Shown here: positions 57,030-64,000 of the stretch, in pieces
How the letters are laid out: every line of letters starts with the position of its first letter
How positions within the stretch are numbered: position 1 is the first letter of the stretch
Origin: an uncultured beta proteobacterium
Lineage (GTDB): Bacteria; Pseudomonadota; Gammaproteobacteria; Burkholderiales; Burkholderiaceae_C
Direction of reading: 5' to 3'
DNA: 64,000 nt
Assembly (NCBI GenBank): GCA_903960915.1
Contig: CAJCCO010000136.1
Location: 16,959-80,958, forward strand
The notes under the pieces: model-generated
What the model was told of the DNA's origin: nothing
Seen by the model: the letters and a program-made list of their open reading frames with translations, nothing else
Database searches by the model: none
Position numbers and translations under genes: made by a program

Positions 57030-57998
57030 ATGATTCTTGTAGCCGGCTCTGCCAACCTCGACTTTGTGGTGCGTGCCCCGCACATTCCCGCTCCGGGTGA
57101 AACCGTCATGGGGCGGGACTTCCAGACCTTTCCCGGTGGCAAGGGCGCCAACCAGGCCGTGGCCTGCGCCCGCGCCGGAGGTGCGCCTACCCACATTCTG
57201 CTGGCTTTGGGATCGGACGTTTACGCCACACCGCTGGAGGCCTCCTTGCAGCAAGCTGGTGTGGGCCTGCACATCAAACGCAGCAGCGACCAGCCCACCG
57301 GCACCGCCTTCATCTGTGTATCGGACGATGCAGAAAACGCCATCACGGTCGCACCCGGCGCCAACGCCACCTTAGGCCCCGAGGACTTGCCCACTCTGCA
57401 AGGCGTGACGCACTTGCTCATGCAACTGGAAATTCCTGTGGAGAGCGTCACCGCCTACGCGCTGGCGGCACGCGCCCAAGGGGTGCAGGTGGTGCTCAAC
57501 GCAGCACCCGCCTGCCCCTTGCCTGCCGAATTGCTGGCAGCGGTGGACATCCTGATCGTCAACGAGGGCGAGCTGGCTCTGATGGCCGCGCACCAAGGAA
57601 CGGTAAAGGCCTGCCTGGAGCGGCTGCAGGTGCCGTGCGTGGTGGTAACCCTGGGTCACCACGGCTGTTGCGCACGGAGGGGTTCAGACTTTTTCTTTGT
57701 GCCCGCCTTTGAGGTGCAGCCGCTAGACACCACAGGCGCTGGGGACACATTTTGTGGCGCACTGGTGGCCGCCTTGTGCCAGGGCGACCCTTTGGCGCAA
57801 GCGCTGGTTCAGGCCAGTGCGGCCGGCGCATTGGCCTGCACCCAGCTGGGGGCGCAGTCCAGCATTCCTACCCGTGCAGAGGTCGCGGCTTTTATGCAGC
57901 AGCAGCCGTCAGACCAAGACCCCGACCCAGGGCAAGCCAAGCGGCAAGCATTACGCCACTTTTGTGGTTTTCCCACGCAAGAAACACCCTCCCCATGA
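57030..57998 (+). CDS. rbsK: Ribokinase-like PfkB-family kinase
   Basis: 322 residues. The N-terminal VAGSANLDFVVRAPHIPAPGETV and FPGGKGANQAVACARAGG, and the ATP-site motif DTTGAGDTFCGAL, match ribokinase. It would phosphorylate the ribose released by the adjacent nucleoside hydrolase; a nucleoside substrate is possible. The last 25 residues are an unstructured extension. Its stop overlaps the hydrolase start as ATGA. Confidence 0.88.
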   Translation: MILVAGSANLDFVVRAPHIPAPGETVMGRDFQTFPGGKGANQAVACARAGGAPTHILLALGSDVYATPLEASLQQAGVGLHIKRSSDQPTGTAFICVSDDAENAITVAPGANATLGPEDLPTLQGVTHLLMQLEIPVESVTAYALAARAQGVQVVLNAAPACPLPAELLAAVDILIVNEGELALMAAHQGTVKACLERLQVPCVVVTLGHHGCCARRGSDFFFVPAFEVQPLDTTGAGDTFCGALVAALCQGDPLAQALVQASAAGALACTQLGAQSSIPTRAEVAAFMQQQPSDQDPDPGQAKRQALRHFCGFPTQETPSP

Positions 57999-58999
57999 AC
58001 CAGCCACACAAAGTCATTTACGACACCGACCCCGGTGTGGACGACGCCATGGCGCTGTATTTCGCCATGGCCCACCCCGACATTGAGTTGCTGGGCATCA
58101 CCACCACATTTGGCAACGTCACGGTGGCGCAAGCCGCCACCAACGCCTTGTACCTGACTGCGATTGCTGGCCAGTCCATTCCTGTGACCCAGGGCGTGGC
58201 CGCGCCCTGGTGCATGCCTGTGCAGGCGCCGCCGGCGCATATTCATGGGGCAGACGGTCTCGGCAATCTGGAGGGCCGTGTGCTCACCCACAACACGCTG
58301 GACCCCCGCTCTTCCGCCCAGTTCATCGTCGACATGGCGCGCGCCCACCCCGGCGAGATCACGCTGGTGGCGGTTGGCCCGCTGGGCAACCTGAGCCTGG
58401 CCTTGAAACTGGAGCCGCGTTTGCCGCAACTGGTTAAACAAGTGATCCTGATGGGGGGCACGGTGCTGGAGCCGGGCAATGTGTCGCCGGTAGCCGAGGC
58501 CAATATCTGGAACGATCCGCACGCTGCCGACCTGGTGTTTACTGCAGGCTGGAAACTCACCATGGTGGGGCTGGATGTGACGCACCGGGTCATCCTGCCG
58601 GTGGCCATGTTTAAACGCATTGCGCAGGCGCAGCAGCACCTGGCCACGGATACCTTGCACCACGCAGTAGGTTTTTACGCCCATTTTTACAGCGGCCTGT
58701 ACCCGCATGTGGCCGAAATTCATGGCTGCTTCGGGCACGATGTGCTGGCCTTCATTTTTCTGGTCAATCCTGAGCTGTTCACGCTGGAAAACGGCCGCAT
58801 CCGGGTCGTCACCGACGGGCTGGCGCAAGGCCAAACCATCATGAAACGCAAAGACTTTGTGCCCTACCCGCACCCGGGCTGGGAAAACGACAAACCCATG
58901 AGCCAGGTCTGCATGCACGTGCAAGCCCAGGCCTGCCAGGAGGTTCTTGAAAGAACCTTGAGCGGCCCCTGGCTCACTACCCAGGAGCGTGCGGCATGA
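57995..58999 (+). CDS. Inosine-uridine preferring nucleoside hydrolase
   Basis: 334 residues from ATG 57995. The calcium-binding motif is DTDPGVDDA at 10-18, with HGADGLGN in the substrate loop and GGTVLEPGNVSPVAEANIWNDPHAA in the core. It splits nucleosides to free base and ribose. No signal peptide, so it is cytosolic and acts on imported nucleosides. Its stop overlaps the next gene as ATGA. Confidence 0.94.
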   Translation: MNQPHKVIYDTDPGVDDAMALYFAMAHPDIELLGITTTFGNVTVAQAATNALYLTAIAGQSIPVTQGVAAPWCMPVQAPPAHIHGADGLGNLEGRVLTHNTLDPRSSAQFIVDMARAHPGEITLVAVGPLGNLSLALKLEPRLPQLVKQVILMGGTVLEPGNVSPVAEANIWNDPHAADLVFTAGWKLTMVGLDVTHRVILPVAMFKRIAQAQQHLATDTLHHAVGFYAHFYSGLYPHVAEIHGCFGHDVLAFIFLVNPELFTLENGRIRVVTDGLAQGQTIMKRKDFVPYPHPGWENDKPMSQVCMHVQAQACQEVLERTLSGPWLTTQERAA

Positions 59000-59838
59000 G
59001 CTTCCCCATTGTGGATTACCGCGCGCCCAATGCCGCCCAGCAGTTTGGTCGCAGCCTGCACGAGACTGGCTTTGCCGTCCTGTCCAACCACCCGCTGGAC
59101 CAGCAATTGGTCTCTGGCATTTACGCCGAATGGCTCGCCTTCTTTGGCACAGAAAGCAAACACCAGTACGCCTTTGACCCGAAAAGCGGCGACGGCTATT
59201 TTTCGCCCGCCGTGTCTGAAACAGCCAAGAACCACAGCCAGCGCGATCTGAAAGAATTTTTTCATCTGTTCCCCTGGGGCCGTTACCCCACCGAGGTTTC
59301 TGACGCCGCTAGTCGCTATTACCAGGCAGGCAGCGCCCTGGCGGCCGAACTGCTGCAATGGGTACAAGACCAGTCGCCGCCGGTGGTACGTGACAGCTAC
59401 AGCCTGCCTTTGCCGCAAATGATTGAAGGCTGCGAGCAAACGCTGCTGCGCATCCTGCACTACCCACCGCTTCAGGGCACCGAGCCGGAAGGCGCCCTGC
59501 GCGCTGCCGCACATGGCGACATCAACCTGCTGACCCTGCTGCCCGCCGCCAATGAGCCGGGCTTGCAGGTGCTGGGCAAAAACGGCGACTGGATCGACGT
59601 TCCCTGCGACTTCGGGCTGCTGATCGTGAATATTGGCGACATGCTGGCCGAAGCCTCGGGCAATTACTACCCCTCGACGGTGCACCGCGTGCTCAACCCG
59701 ACGGGTGAGGGTCGCTTCAAATCGCGCATTTCCATGCCCCTGTTCTTGCATCCACGGCGCGACATCGTGTTGTCTGAGCGCTACACCGTGGGCAGTTATT
59801 TCGATGAGCGCATGCGCGAGCTGCGGAACAGAAGCTAA
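58996..59838 (+). CDS. 2-oxoglutarate/Fe(II) oxygenase, isopenicillin N synthase-like
   Basis: 280 residues with the double-stranded beta-helix core. The iron ligands are His173 and Asp175 (AAHGDINLLTLL) and His230 (YPSTVHRVLNP). Arg244 and Ser246 (SRISMP) form the usual 2-oxoglutarate carboxylate site. The N-terminal FPIVDYRAP matches the DIOX_N start. The substrate is unknown; coupling to nucleoside hydrolase points to a nucleobase, nucleoside or derived compound (inference). It is the last gene of the operon. Confidence 0.87.
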   Translation: MSFPIVDYRAPNAAQQFGRSLHETGFAVLSNHPLDQQLVSGIYAEWLAFFGTESKHQYAFDPKSGDGYFSPAVSETAKNHSQRDLKEFFHLFPWGRYPTEVSDAASRYYQAGSALAAELLQWVQDQSPPVVRDSYSLPLPQMIEGCEQTLLRILHYPPLQGTEPEGALRAAAHGDINLLTLLPAANEPGLQVLGKNGDWIDVPCDFGLLIVNIGDMLAEASGNYYPSTVHRVLNPTGEGRFKSRISMPLFLHPRRDIVLSERYTVGSYFDERMRELRNRS

Positions 59839-59891
59839 GCGGTCCAGAACGGGTCGTGTCAGCCCATGCTGACCACACACCCCCGCCTCCT

Positions 59892-59910
59892 TATATTCCA
59901 GGCGAATATA
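59892..59910. promoter_or_regulatory. Perfect dyad upstream of cysI, candidate CysB or other LysR-type site
   Basis: TATATTC and GAATATA flank a five-base spacer in the 269-bp gap before cysI. The T-N11-A spacing inside (ATATTC-CAGGC-GAATAT) is the shape of LysR-type operators. It is followed by an A-rich track to 59926. CysB is encoded in this window and is the obvious candidate, but nothing here proves which regulator binds. Confidence 0.5.
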
Positions 59911-60107
59911 AAAATCATAAAAAAGTAGTTTGCCGCATAACGCAGAGACCCTACAGTCGCCCCTGCGCCTGAAGCTGCGCGCCTGAGCCCCCCTGTTATG
60001 CACCCAGTTGCCTACAGAACTGAATGGGCAGCGCAGACCCAGCCACTTTTTTACTTTTGACCGATGGCGCCAGTCCCTGAAGGACGCGCCAAGTCTTGGA
60101 TAACAGC

Positions 60108-61883
60108 ATGTACCAATACACCGACTTTGACCGCCAATTTGTTCGTAACCGGGCCGCCCAGTACCGCGACCAGCTCGAGCGCAACCTGGCTGGCAGCTTG
60201 ACGGACGACGACTTTCGCCCCCTGCGCCTGCAAAACGGCTGGTACGTGCAGCGCTACGCCCCCATGCTGCGCGTGGCCGTGCCCTACGGCGAACTGGCAA
60301 GCGCGCAATTGCGCGTGTTGGCCCAAATTGCCCGCGAGTACGACCAACCCAACGCCCAGGTCTATGCGCAGGCCCAAGCGGCGCAAGGTCTGCTGGGCAC
60401 CACCCACATGCCCACAGGCTACGCCCACTTCACCACGCGACAGAACGCCCAGTTCAACTGGATTCCCCTGGAAAAAAGTGCCGATGTGATGGACCTGTTG
60501 GCCAGCGTGAACATGCACGGCATCCAGACCAGCGGCAACTGTATTCGCAACATCACCAGCGACGAGCGCGCGGGTATTGCCGTGGACGAAGTGGTTGACC
60601 CGCGCCCGTTTTGCGAAATTTTGCGTCAGTGGAGCACCCTGCACCCCGAATTTGCCTTTCTGCCGCGTAAATTCAAAATTGCCGTCTCTGGCGCCCAAGA
60701 AGACCGCGCCGCCACCTTTTGGCATGACGTGGGCCTGCATGTGCAGCGCAATGCTGAAGGCGAGGTTGGCTTCAAGGTGTTGGTAGGTGGCGGCATGGGG
60801 CGCACCCCCGTGATAGCCAGCACCATCCGCAGCTTCCTGCCCTGGAACCAGATCTTGAACTACCTGGAGGCGGTGGTGCGGGTCTACAACCGCTGGGGGC
60901 GTCGCGACAACATTTACAAAGCGCGTATCAAAATTTTGGTCAAGGCCGAAGGCCAGCGCTTCACAGACGAGGTGGAGGCCGAGTACCAGCAAATCCTGAC
61001 CCTGGATGGCGCACCGCACACCATCAGCCAGGCCGAGCTCGACCGTGTCAGCGCCTCTTTTGTGCCGCCCGCCTTGAACGCAGGCATCGCAACAGCTGCC
61101 CCCCACGCGCTCCAAGCCCTGAACGCTGACGAACAACTGGCCTACGCCCGCTGGTTGAAGCAAAACGTGGCCGCGCACAAGAACCCGGCGCTACGCGCTG
61201 TCACCTTGTCCTTCAAACGCCTGGGTCAGGCGCCGGGCGACGCCACCGCCAAACAACTGGACATTGCCGCCGACCTGGCCGACCAATTTTCAGCCGGTGA
61301 AGTGCGCGTCACGCACGACCAAAACCTGTTGCTGCCCTGGGTGAACAACGAACAACTGCCCGCCTTATGGGCAGCAGCCCGCCAAGCCGGGTTGGCCAAT
61401 TCCAACATCCGCTTGTTGACCGACATGATTGCTTGCCCAGGTGGGGACTTTTGTGCCCTGGCCAACGCCCGCTCCCTGCCCATTGCAGAGGCCATTACCG
61501 AGCGTTACCAAGACATGGACGAACTGCACGACCTGGGCGAGATTGACCTGCACATCAGCGGCTGCATCAACTCCTGCGGACACCATCACAGCGGTCACAT
61601 TGGCATTTTGGGCGTCGACAAGGATGGCAAGGAGTGGTACCAGGTATCGCTGGGCGGCTCTGACGGCTCCACCTTAAGCGGTGCAAGCGTGGCAGGCAAA
61701 GTCGTAGGCCCCTCGTTTGGTGCGGCCGAAGTGCCCGATGTGATCGAGGCCTTGCTCGACACCTACCGCAGTGAACGCCAGAACGGCGAGACCTTTATCG
61801 CCACCTTCAAACGCGTGGGCATCGACACCTACAAAGCCGCAGCCAACCAGGTGCGCCACAGTGCCGCCGCCGAATTTGCCTGA
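60108..61883 (+). CDS. cysI: Siroheme sulfite (nitrite) reductase, CysI type
   Basis: 591 residues from ATG 60108; TTG 60096 is a possible longer start. The two ferredoxin-like half domains precede siroheme/4Fe-4S halves. Cluster cysteines are Cys443 and Cys449 (CPGGDFC) and Cys486 and Cys490 (CINSC), the standard C-x5-C and C-x3-C pattern. It reduces sulfite to sulfide in assimilation; nitrite is an alternative substrate of the family. The DUF934 gene follows 17 bp downstream, the usual order in Burkholderiales sulfur operons. Confidence 0.93.
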   Translation: MYQYTDFDRQFVRNRAAQYRDQLERNLAGSLTDDDFRPLRLQNGWYVQRYAPMLRVAVPYGELASAQLRVLAQIAREYDQPNAQVYAQAQAAQGLLGTTHMPTGYAHFTTRQNAQFNWIPLEKSADVMDLLASVNMHGIQTSGNCIRNITSDERAGIAVDEVVDPRPFCEILRQWSTLHPEFAFLPRKFKIAVSGAQEDRAATFWHDVGLHVQRNAEGEVGFKVLVGGGMGRTPVIASTIRSFLPWNQILNYLEAVVRVYNRWGRRDNIYKARIKILVKAEGQRFTDEVEAEYQQILTLDGAPHTISQAELDRVSASFVPPALNAGIATAAPHALQALNADEQLAYARWLKQNVAAHKNPALRAVTLSFKRLGQAPGDATAKQLDIAADLADQFSAGEVRVTHDQNLLLPWVNNEQLPALWAAARQAGLANSNIRLLTDMIACPGGDFCALANARSLPIAEAITERYQDMDELHDLGEIDLHISGCINSCGHHHSGHIGILGVDKDGKEWYQVSLGGSDGSTLSGASVAGKVVGPSFGAAEVPDVIEALLDTYRSERQNGETFIATFKRVGIDTYKAAANQVRHSAAAEFA

Positions 61884-61900
61884 TTCTGGACATACACCCC

Positions 61901-62290
61901 ATGAAACTCCTCACCCACCAAGAACACCTGGCCGGCCCCGTTCCCACCGATGTGCTGGAACTCGGCAACGAGGCTGACCCACGTTCCCTGAATCTGGCCG
62001 ATGTGGCCCGCATTGACCTGCACTTTCCCAAATTTACCGATGGACGGGCCTACAGCCAGGCTTTTTTGCTGCGCCGTCGCTTGGGGTTCCAAGGCGAATT
62101 GCGCGCCACCGGCGATGTGCTGATTGACCAACTGGTGCAAATGCAACGCAGTGGTTTTGACTCGGCCGTGCTGCGCGAGGACCAGGACATGGCCCATGCA
62201 AAGCGCCAGTTCGACCGCTTTGCGGCCTTTTACCAAGGCGATGCCGTGATGGTTCAGCCCCACTTTGCCGCTACCCAGTCAGCAGTTTGA
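61901..62290 (+). CDS. DUF934 protein linked to sulfite reductase
   Basis: 129 residues with VARIDLHFPKFTDGRAYSQA and LLRRRLGFQGELRATGDVL, the hallmark of DUF934. It is conserved beside cysI and cysH in beta- and gammaproteobacteria and is thought to assist sulfate assimilation; its biochemical role is not established. No signal peptide or membrane segment is seen. In many relatives cysH, cysD and cysN follow; here ferredoxin does. Confidence 0.9.
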   Translation: MKLLTHQEHLAGPVPTDVLELGNEADPRSLNLADVARIDLHFPKFTDGRAYSQAFLLRRRLGFQGELRATGDVLIDQLVQMQRSGFDSAVLREDQDMAHAKRQFDRFAAFYQGDAVMVQPHFAATQSAV

Positions 62291-62396
62291 ACTCGCTTAA
62301 CGGGAGCCAGTTCACGTCATTCCTGACCCACTTACCTAAGGGTTTGCGAAACCCAATAAAATACAGGGTTTCCACCCGTACGTCGAAAACAACAAC

Positions 62397-62726
62397 ATGA
62401 CCCATACCGTCACCGAAGCCTGCATCAAGTGCAAATTTACCGATTGCGTCGACGTTTGCCCCGTGGATTGTTTCCGCGAAGGCCCAAACTTTTTGACCAT
62501 TGACCCCGATGAATGCATTGATTGCGCCGTGTGCATTCCTGAATGCCCGGTCAATGCCATTTATGCAGAAGAAGATGTGCCCGCTGATCAGCAGCACATG
62601 ACCAAACTCAACGCCGAACTGGCGCGTCTGCCCACCTGGAAAAGCATCACCAAGCGCAAGGAGCCCTTGCCTGATGCCGACGAATGGAAAGAAAAGACCG
62701 ACAAACTGGCGTTTCTGATCCGATAA
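62397..62726 (+). CDS. fdxA: 7Fe ferredoxin FdxA
   Basis: 109 residues. The N-terminal [19 protein letters not shown] region and [12 protein letters not shown] supply ligands for one 3Fe-4S and one 4Fe-4S cluster, followed by the long C-terminal tail typical of Azotobacter ferredoxin I homologues. It could carry electrons between the ferredoxin-NADP reductase encoded 15 bp downstream and oxidoreductases such as CysI; that pairing is an inference from position. Confidence 0.95.
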   Translation: MTHTVTEACIKCKFTDCVDVCPVDCFREGPNFLTIDPDECIDCAVCIPECPVNAIYAEEDVPADQQHMTKLNAELARLPTWKSITKRKEPLPDADEWKEKTDKLAFLIR

Positions 62727-62741
62727 ATTGCAGAGAAATTA

Positions 62742-63842
62742 ATGGAACCTCAACTCAACCAAGAAGTGGTGAACACCGCCCAGGCCCACGAAGGCCCAAT
62801 TGAAACCGATGCCGTGATCGTGGGTGCTGGCCCAGTGGGCCTGTTCCAGGTCTTCGAACTTGGGCTGCTGGAAATCAAGGCCCATGTCATTGACTCCTTG
62901 GCTTACCCAGGTGGGCAGTGTGTTGAGTTGTATCCCGATAAGCCAATTTATGACATTCCCGCCGTGCCCGTGTGCACCGGCCAGGAGTTGACCGACAACC
63001 TGCTCAAGCAGATAGAGCCCTTTGGCGCAACCTTCCATTTTGGGCAAGAAGTCACCACGGTTCAAAAACAAACCGATGGCAGGTTTTTTGTTGAAACCTC
63101 CAAAGGCACCCGCTTTCTAACCAAAACCATCTTCATTGCAGCGGGCGTGGGCGCGTTTCAGCCCCGTACCCTCAAGGTAGATGGCTTGGACGCCTTCGAA
63201 GACAGTCAGCTCTTTTACCGCGTTAAAAACCCCGATGACTTTGCAGGCAAAAACCTGGTGATCGTAGGCGGCGGCGATTCGGCACTGGACTGGGCGCTGG
63301 ACTTTGTGAAAGACAGCCCGCACAAGGCCGAGAGCGTCATCCTGATTCACCGCCGTGATGGCTTCAAGGCCGCCCCAGCCAATGTAGCCAAAATGAAAGA
63401 GCTCTGTGATGCATTCGAGATGCAATTCATCGTCGGCCAAGTCACCGGTTATGAAGAACAGAATGGGAAAATAACCGGCGCAAAAGTCACTGGCGCCGAT
63501 GGCGTCACCCGCGTGGTGCCGCTGGATGTCTTGCTGGTTTTCTTTGGCTTGAGCCCCAAACTGGGCCCAATCGCCCAATGGGGCCTGGACATCGAACGCA
63601 AACAACTCAAAGTGGATACTGAAAAGTTTTCTACCAGCGAGACTGGCATTTTTGCTGTGGGTGACATCAACATTTACCCCGGCAAAAAGAAACTGATCCT
63701 GAGTGGCTTCCATGAATGCGCCTTGGCCGCCTTTGGCGCCATGCCCATCATCTCCCCCGAGAAAAAAGTCTTTTTGCAATACACCACCACCAGCCCCAAA
63801 CTGCACAAAGTGCTGGGCGTTGAGAGCCCTGTGTTCGACTGA
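62742..63842 (+). CDS. Ferredoxin-NADP(+) reductase, thioredoxin reductase-like
   Basis: 366 residues with FAD motif [18 protein letters not shown] at about 21-38 and NAD(P) motif [17 protein letters not shown] near 170. The redox CxxC of thioredoxin reductase is absent, which is the mark of this FNR group. The C-terminal extension with [16 protein letters not shown] is also typical. The gene follows fdxA closely, so the two probably form a redox pair. Confidence 0.93.
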   Translation: MEPQLNQEVVNTAQAHEGPIETDAVIVGAGPVGLFQVFELGLLEIKAHVIDSLAYPGGQCVELYPDKPIYDIPAVPVCTGQELTDNLLKQIEPFGATFHFGQEVTTVQKQTDGRFFVETSKGTRFLTKTIFIAAGVGAFQPRTLKVDGLDAFEDSQLFYRVKNPDDFAGKNLVIVGGGDSALDWALDFVKDSPHKAESVILIHRRDGFKAAPANVAKMKELCDAFEMQFIVGQVTGYEEQNGKITGAKVTGADGVTRVVPLDVLLVFFGLSPKLGPIAQWGLDIERKQLKVDTEKFSTSETGIFAVGDINIYPGKKKLILSGFHECALAAFGAMPIISPEKKVFLQYTTTSPKLHKVLGVESPVFD

Positions 63843-63905
63843 CATATATCAGCGTTTTTTTCATACTAGGCCCCACCTGTGGCTCAGGGAGTGAAGAATC
63901 GACGC

Positions 63906-63911
63906 TATAAT
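63906..63911 (+). promoter_or_regulatory. -10 box of tRNA-Asn
   Basis: A perfect TATAAT lies 11 bases before the mature tRNA 5' end, a normal distance for a tRNA promoter. The expected -35 position holds no good match, so the -10 box carries the call. Confidence 0.6.
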
Positions 63912-63922
63912 TTAAGGCTTGT

Positions 63923-63998
63923 TCCTCGATAGCTCAGTTGGTAGAGCGCCGGACTGTTAATCCGTAGGTCCCTGGTTCGAGCCCAGGTCGAGGAGCCA
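63923..63998 (+). tRNA. tRNA-Asn (anticodon GTT)
   Basis: 76 nt with encoded CCA. The acceptor stem is TCCTCGA with TCGAGGA. The D-arm contains GCTCAGTTGGTAGAGC. The anticodon stem closes the loop CTGTTAA with anticodon GTT, and the T-arm carries GGTTCGAGCCC. It lies complete within the last bases of the window. Confidence 0.97.
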
Positions 63999-64000
63999 AA

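Noticed and set aside
1..64000. Insertion sequences, prophage, toxin-antitoxin or defence genes, CRISPR arrays
   Set aside because: No transposase, integrase, repeat-spacer pattern or defence gene motif was found; the whole window reads as core chromosome.

Overview
The window looks like core chromosome of a betaproteobacterium of the Burkholderiales, most likely a Comamonadaceae member of the Rhodoferax/Polaromonas kind. This is inferred from protein similarity I recognise (SoxB, RimP, IF-2, MnmC, YejABEF, CysB), from gene order (rimP-nusA-infB-rbfA-truB-typA; lptFG diverging from pepA-holC; cysI followed by a DUF934 gene) and from even, moderately high G+C. I see no insertion sequences, phage genes, integrases or CRISPR arrays. 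Coding density is high and most genes sit in tight, often overlapping operons.

Layout. (1) 1-11968, plus strand: a creatine/sarcosine degradation operon. It holds the 3' end of creatinase, glyA, the four subunits of heterotetrameric sarcosine oxidase (soxBDAG), a polyamine-type ABC importer (ATPase, binding protein, two permeases) and a folB-like gene that sits behind an eight-copy CTGA repeat. Together these would import creatine or sarcosine, split creatine to sarcosine and urea, oxidise sarcosine to glycine plus 5,10-methylene-THF, and condense those two into serine. (2) 12046-20591, minus strand: the translation/transcription operon rimP-nusA-infB-rbfA-truB, then typA. (3) 20730-26295, minus strand: a yejABEF-type peptide importer with its own strong terminator. 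(4) 26401-28538, plus strand: fabI and a second, unrelated enoyl-ACP reductase candidate (FabMG family). (5) 28580-35076: a PLP basic amino acid decarboxylase, an nfeD-stomatin pair, and a large flavoprotein/GcvT protein of the dimethylglycine dehydrogenase family. (6) 35403-41470: tRNA-Ser(GGA), a LivK-type binding protein, holC and pepA, the diverging lptFG, and a sirohydrochlorin chelatase.

(7) 41523-52272: cysB, an aminotransferase, hrpA, argA, dsbB, a small four-cysteine protein, yggX, and an mnmC whose methyltransferase half looks dead and truncated. (8) 52317-59838, plus strand: a nucleoside uptake and salvage operon (BMP-type binding protein, ATPase, two permeases, ribokinase-like kinase, nucleoside hydrolase) that ends in a translationally coupled 2-oxoglutarate/Fe(II) oxygenase. 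(9) 60108-64000: siroheme sulfite/nitrite reductase cysI with a perfect dyad in its promoter region, a DUF934 protein, 7Fe ferredoxin fdxA, a ferredoxin-NADP reductase and tRNA-Asn(GTT).

The least ordinary points are the complete creatine-to-serine operon with a candidate dedicated importer, the oxygenase tied into nucleoside salvage, the decayed MnmC methyltransferase domain, the tandem pair of enoyl-ACP reductases, and the CTGA repeat in the folB leader.
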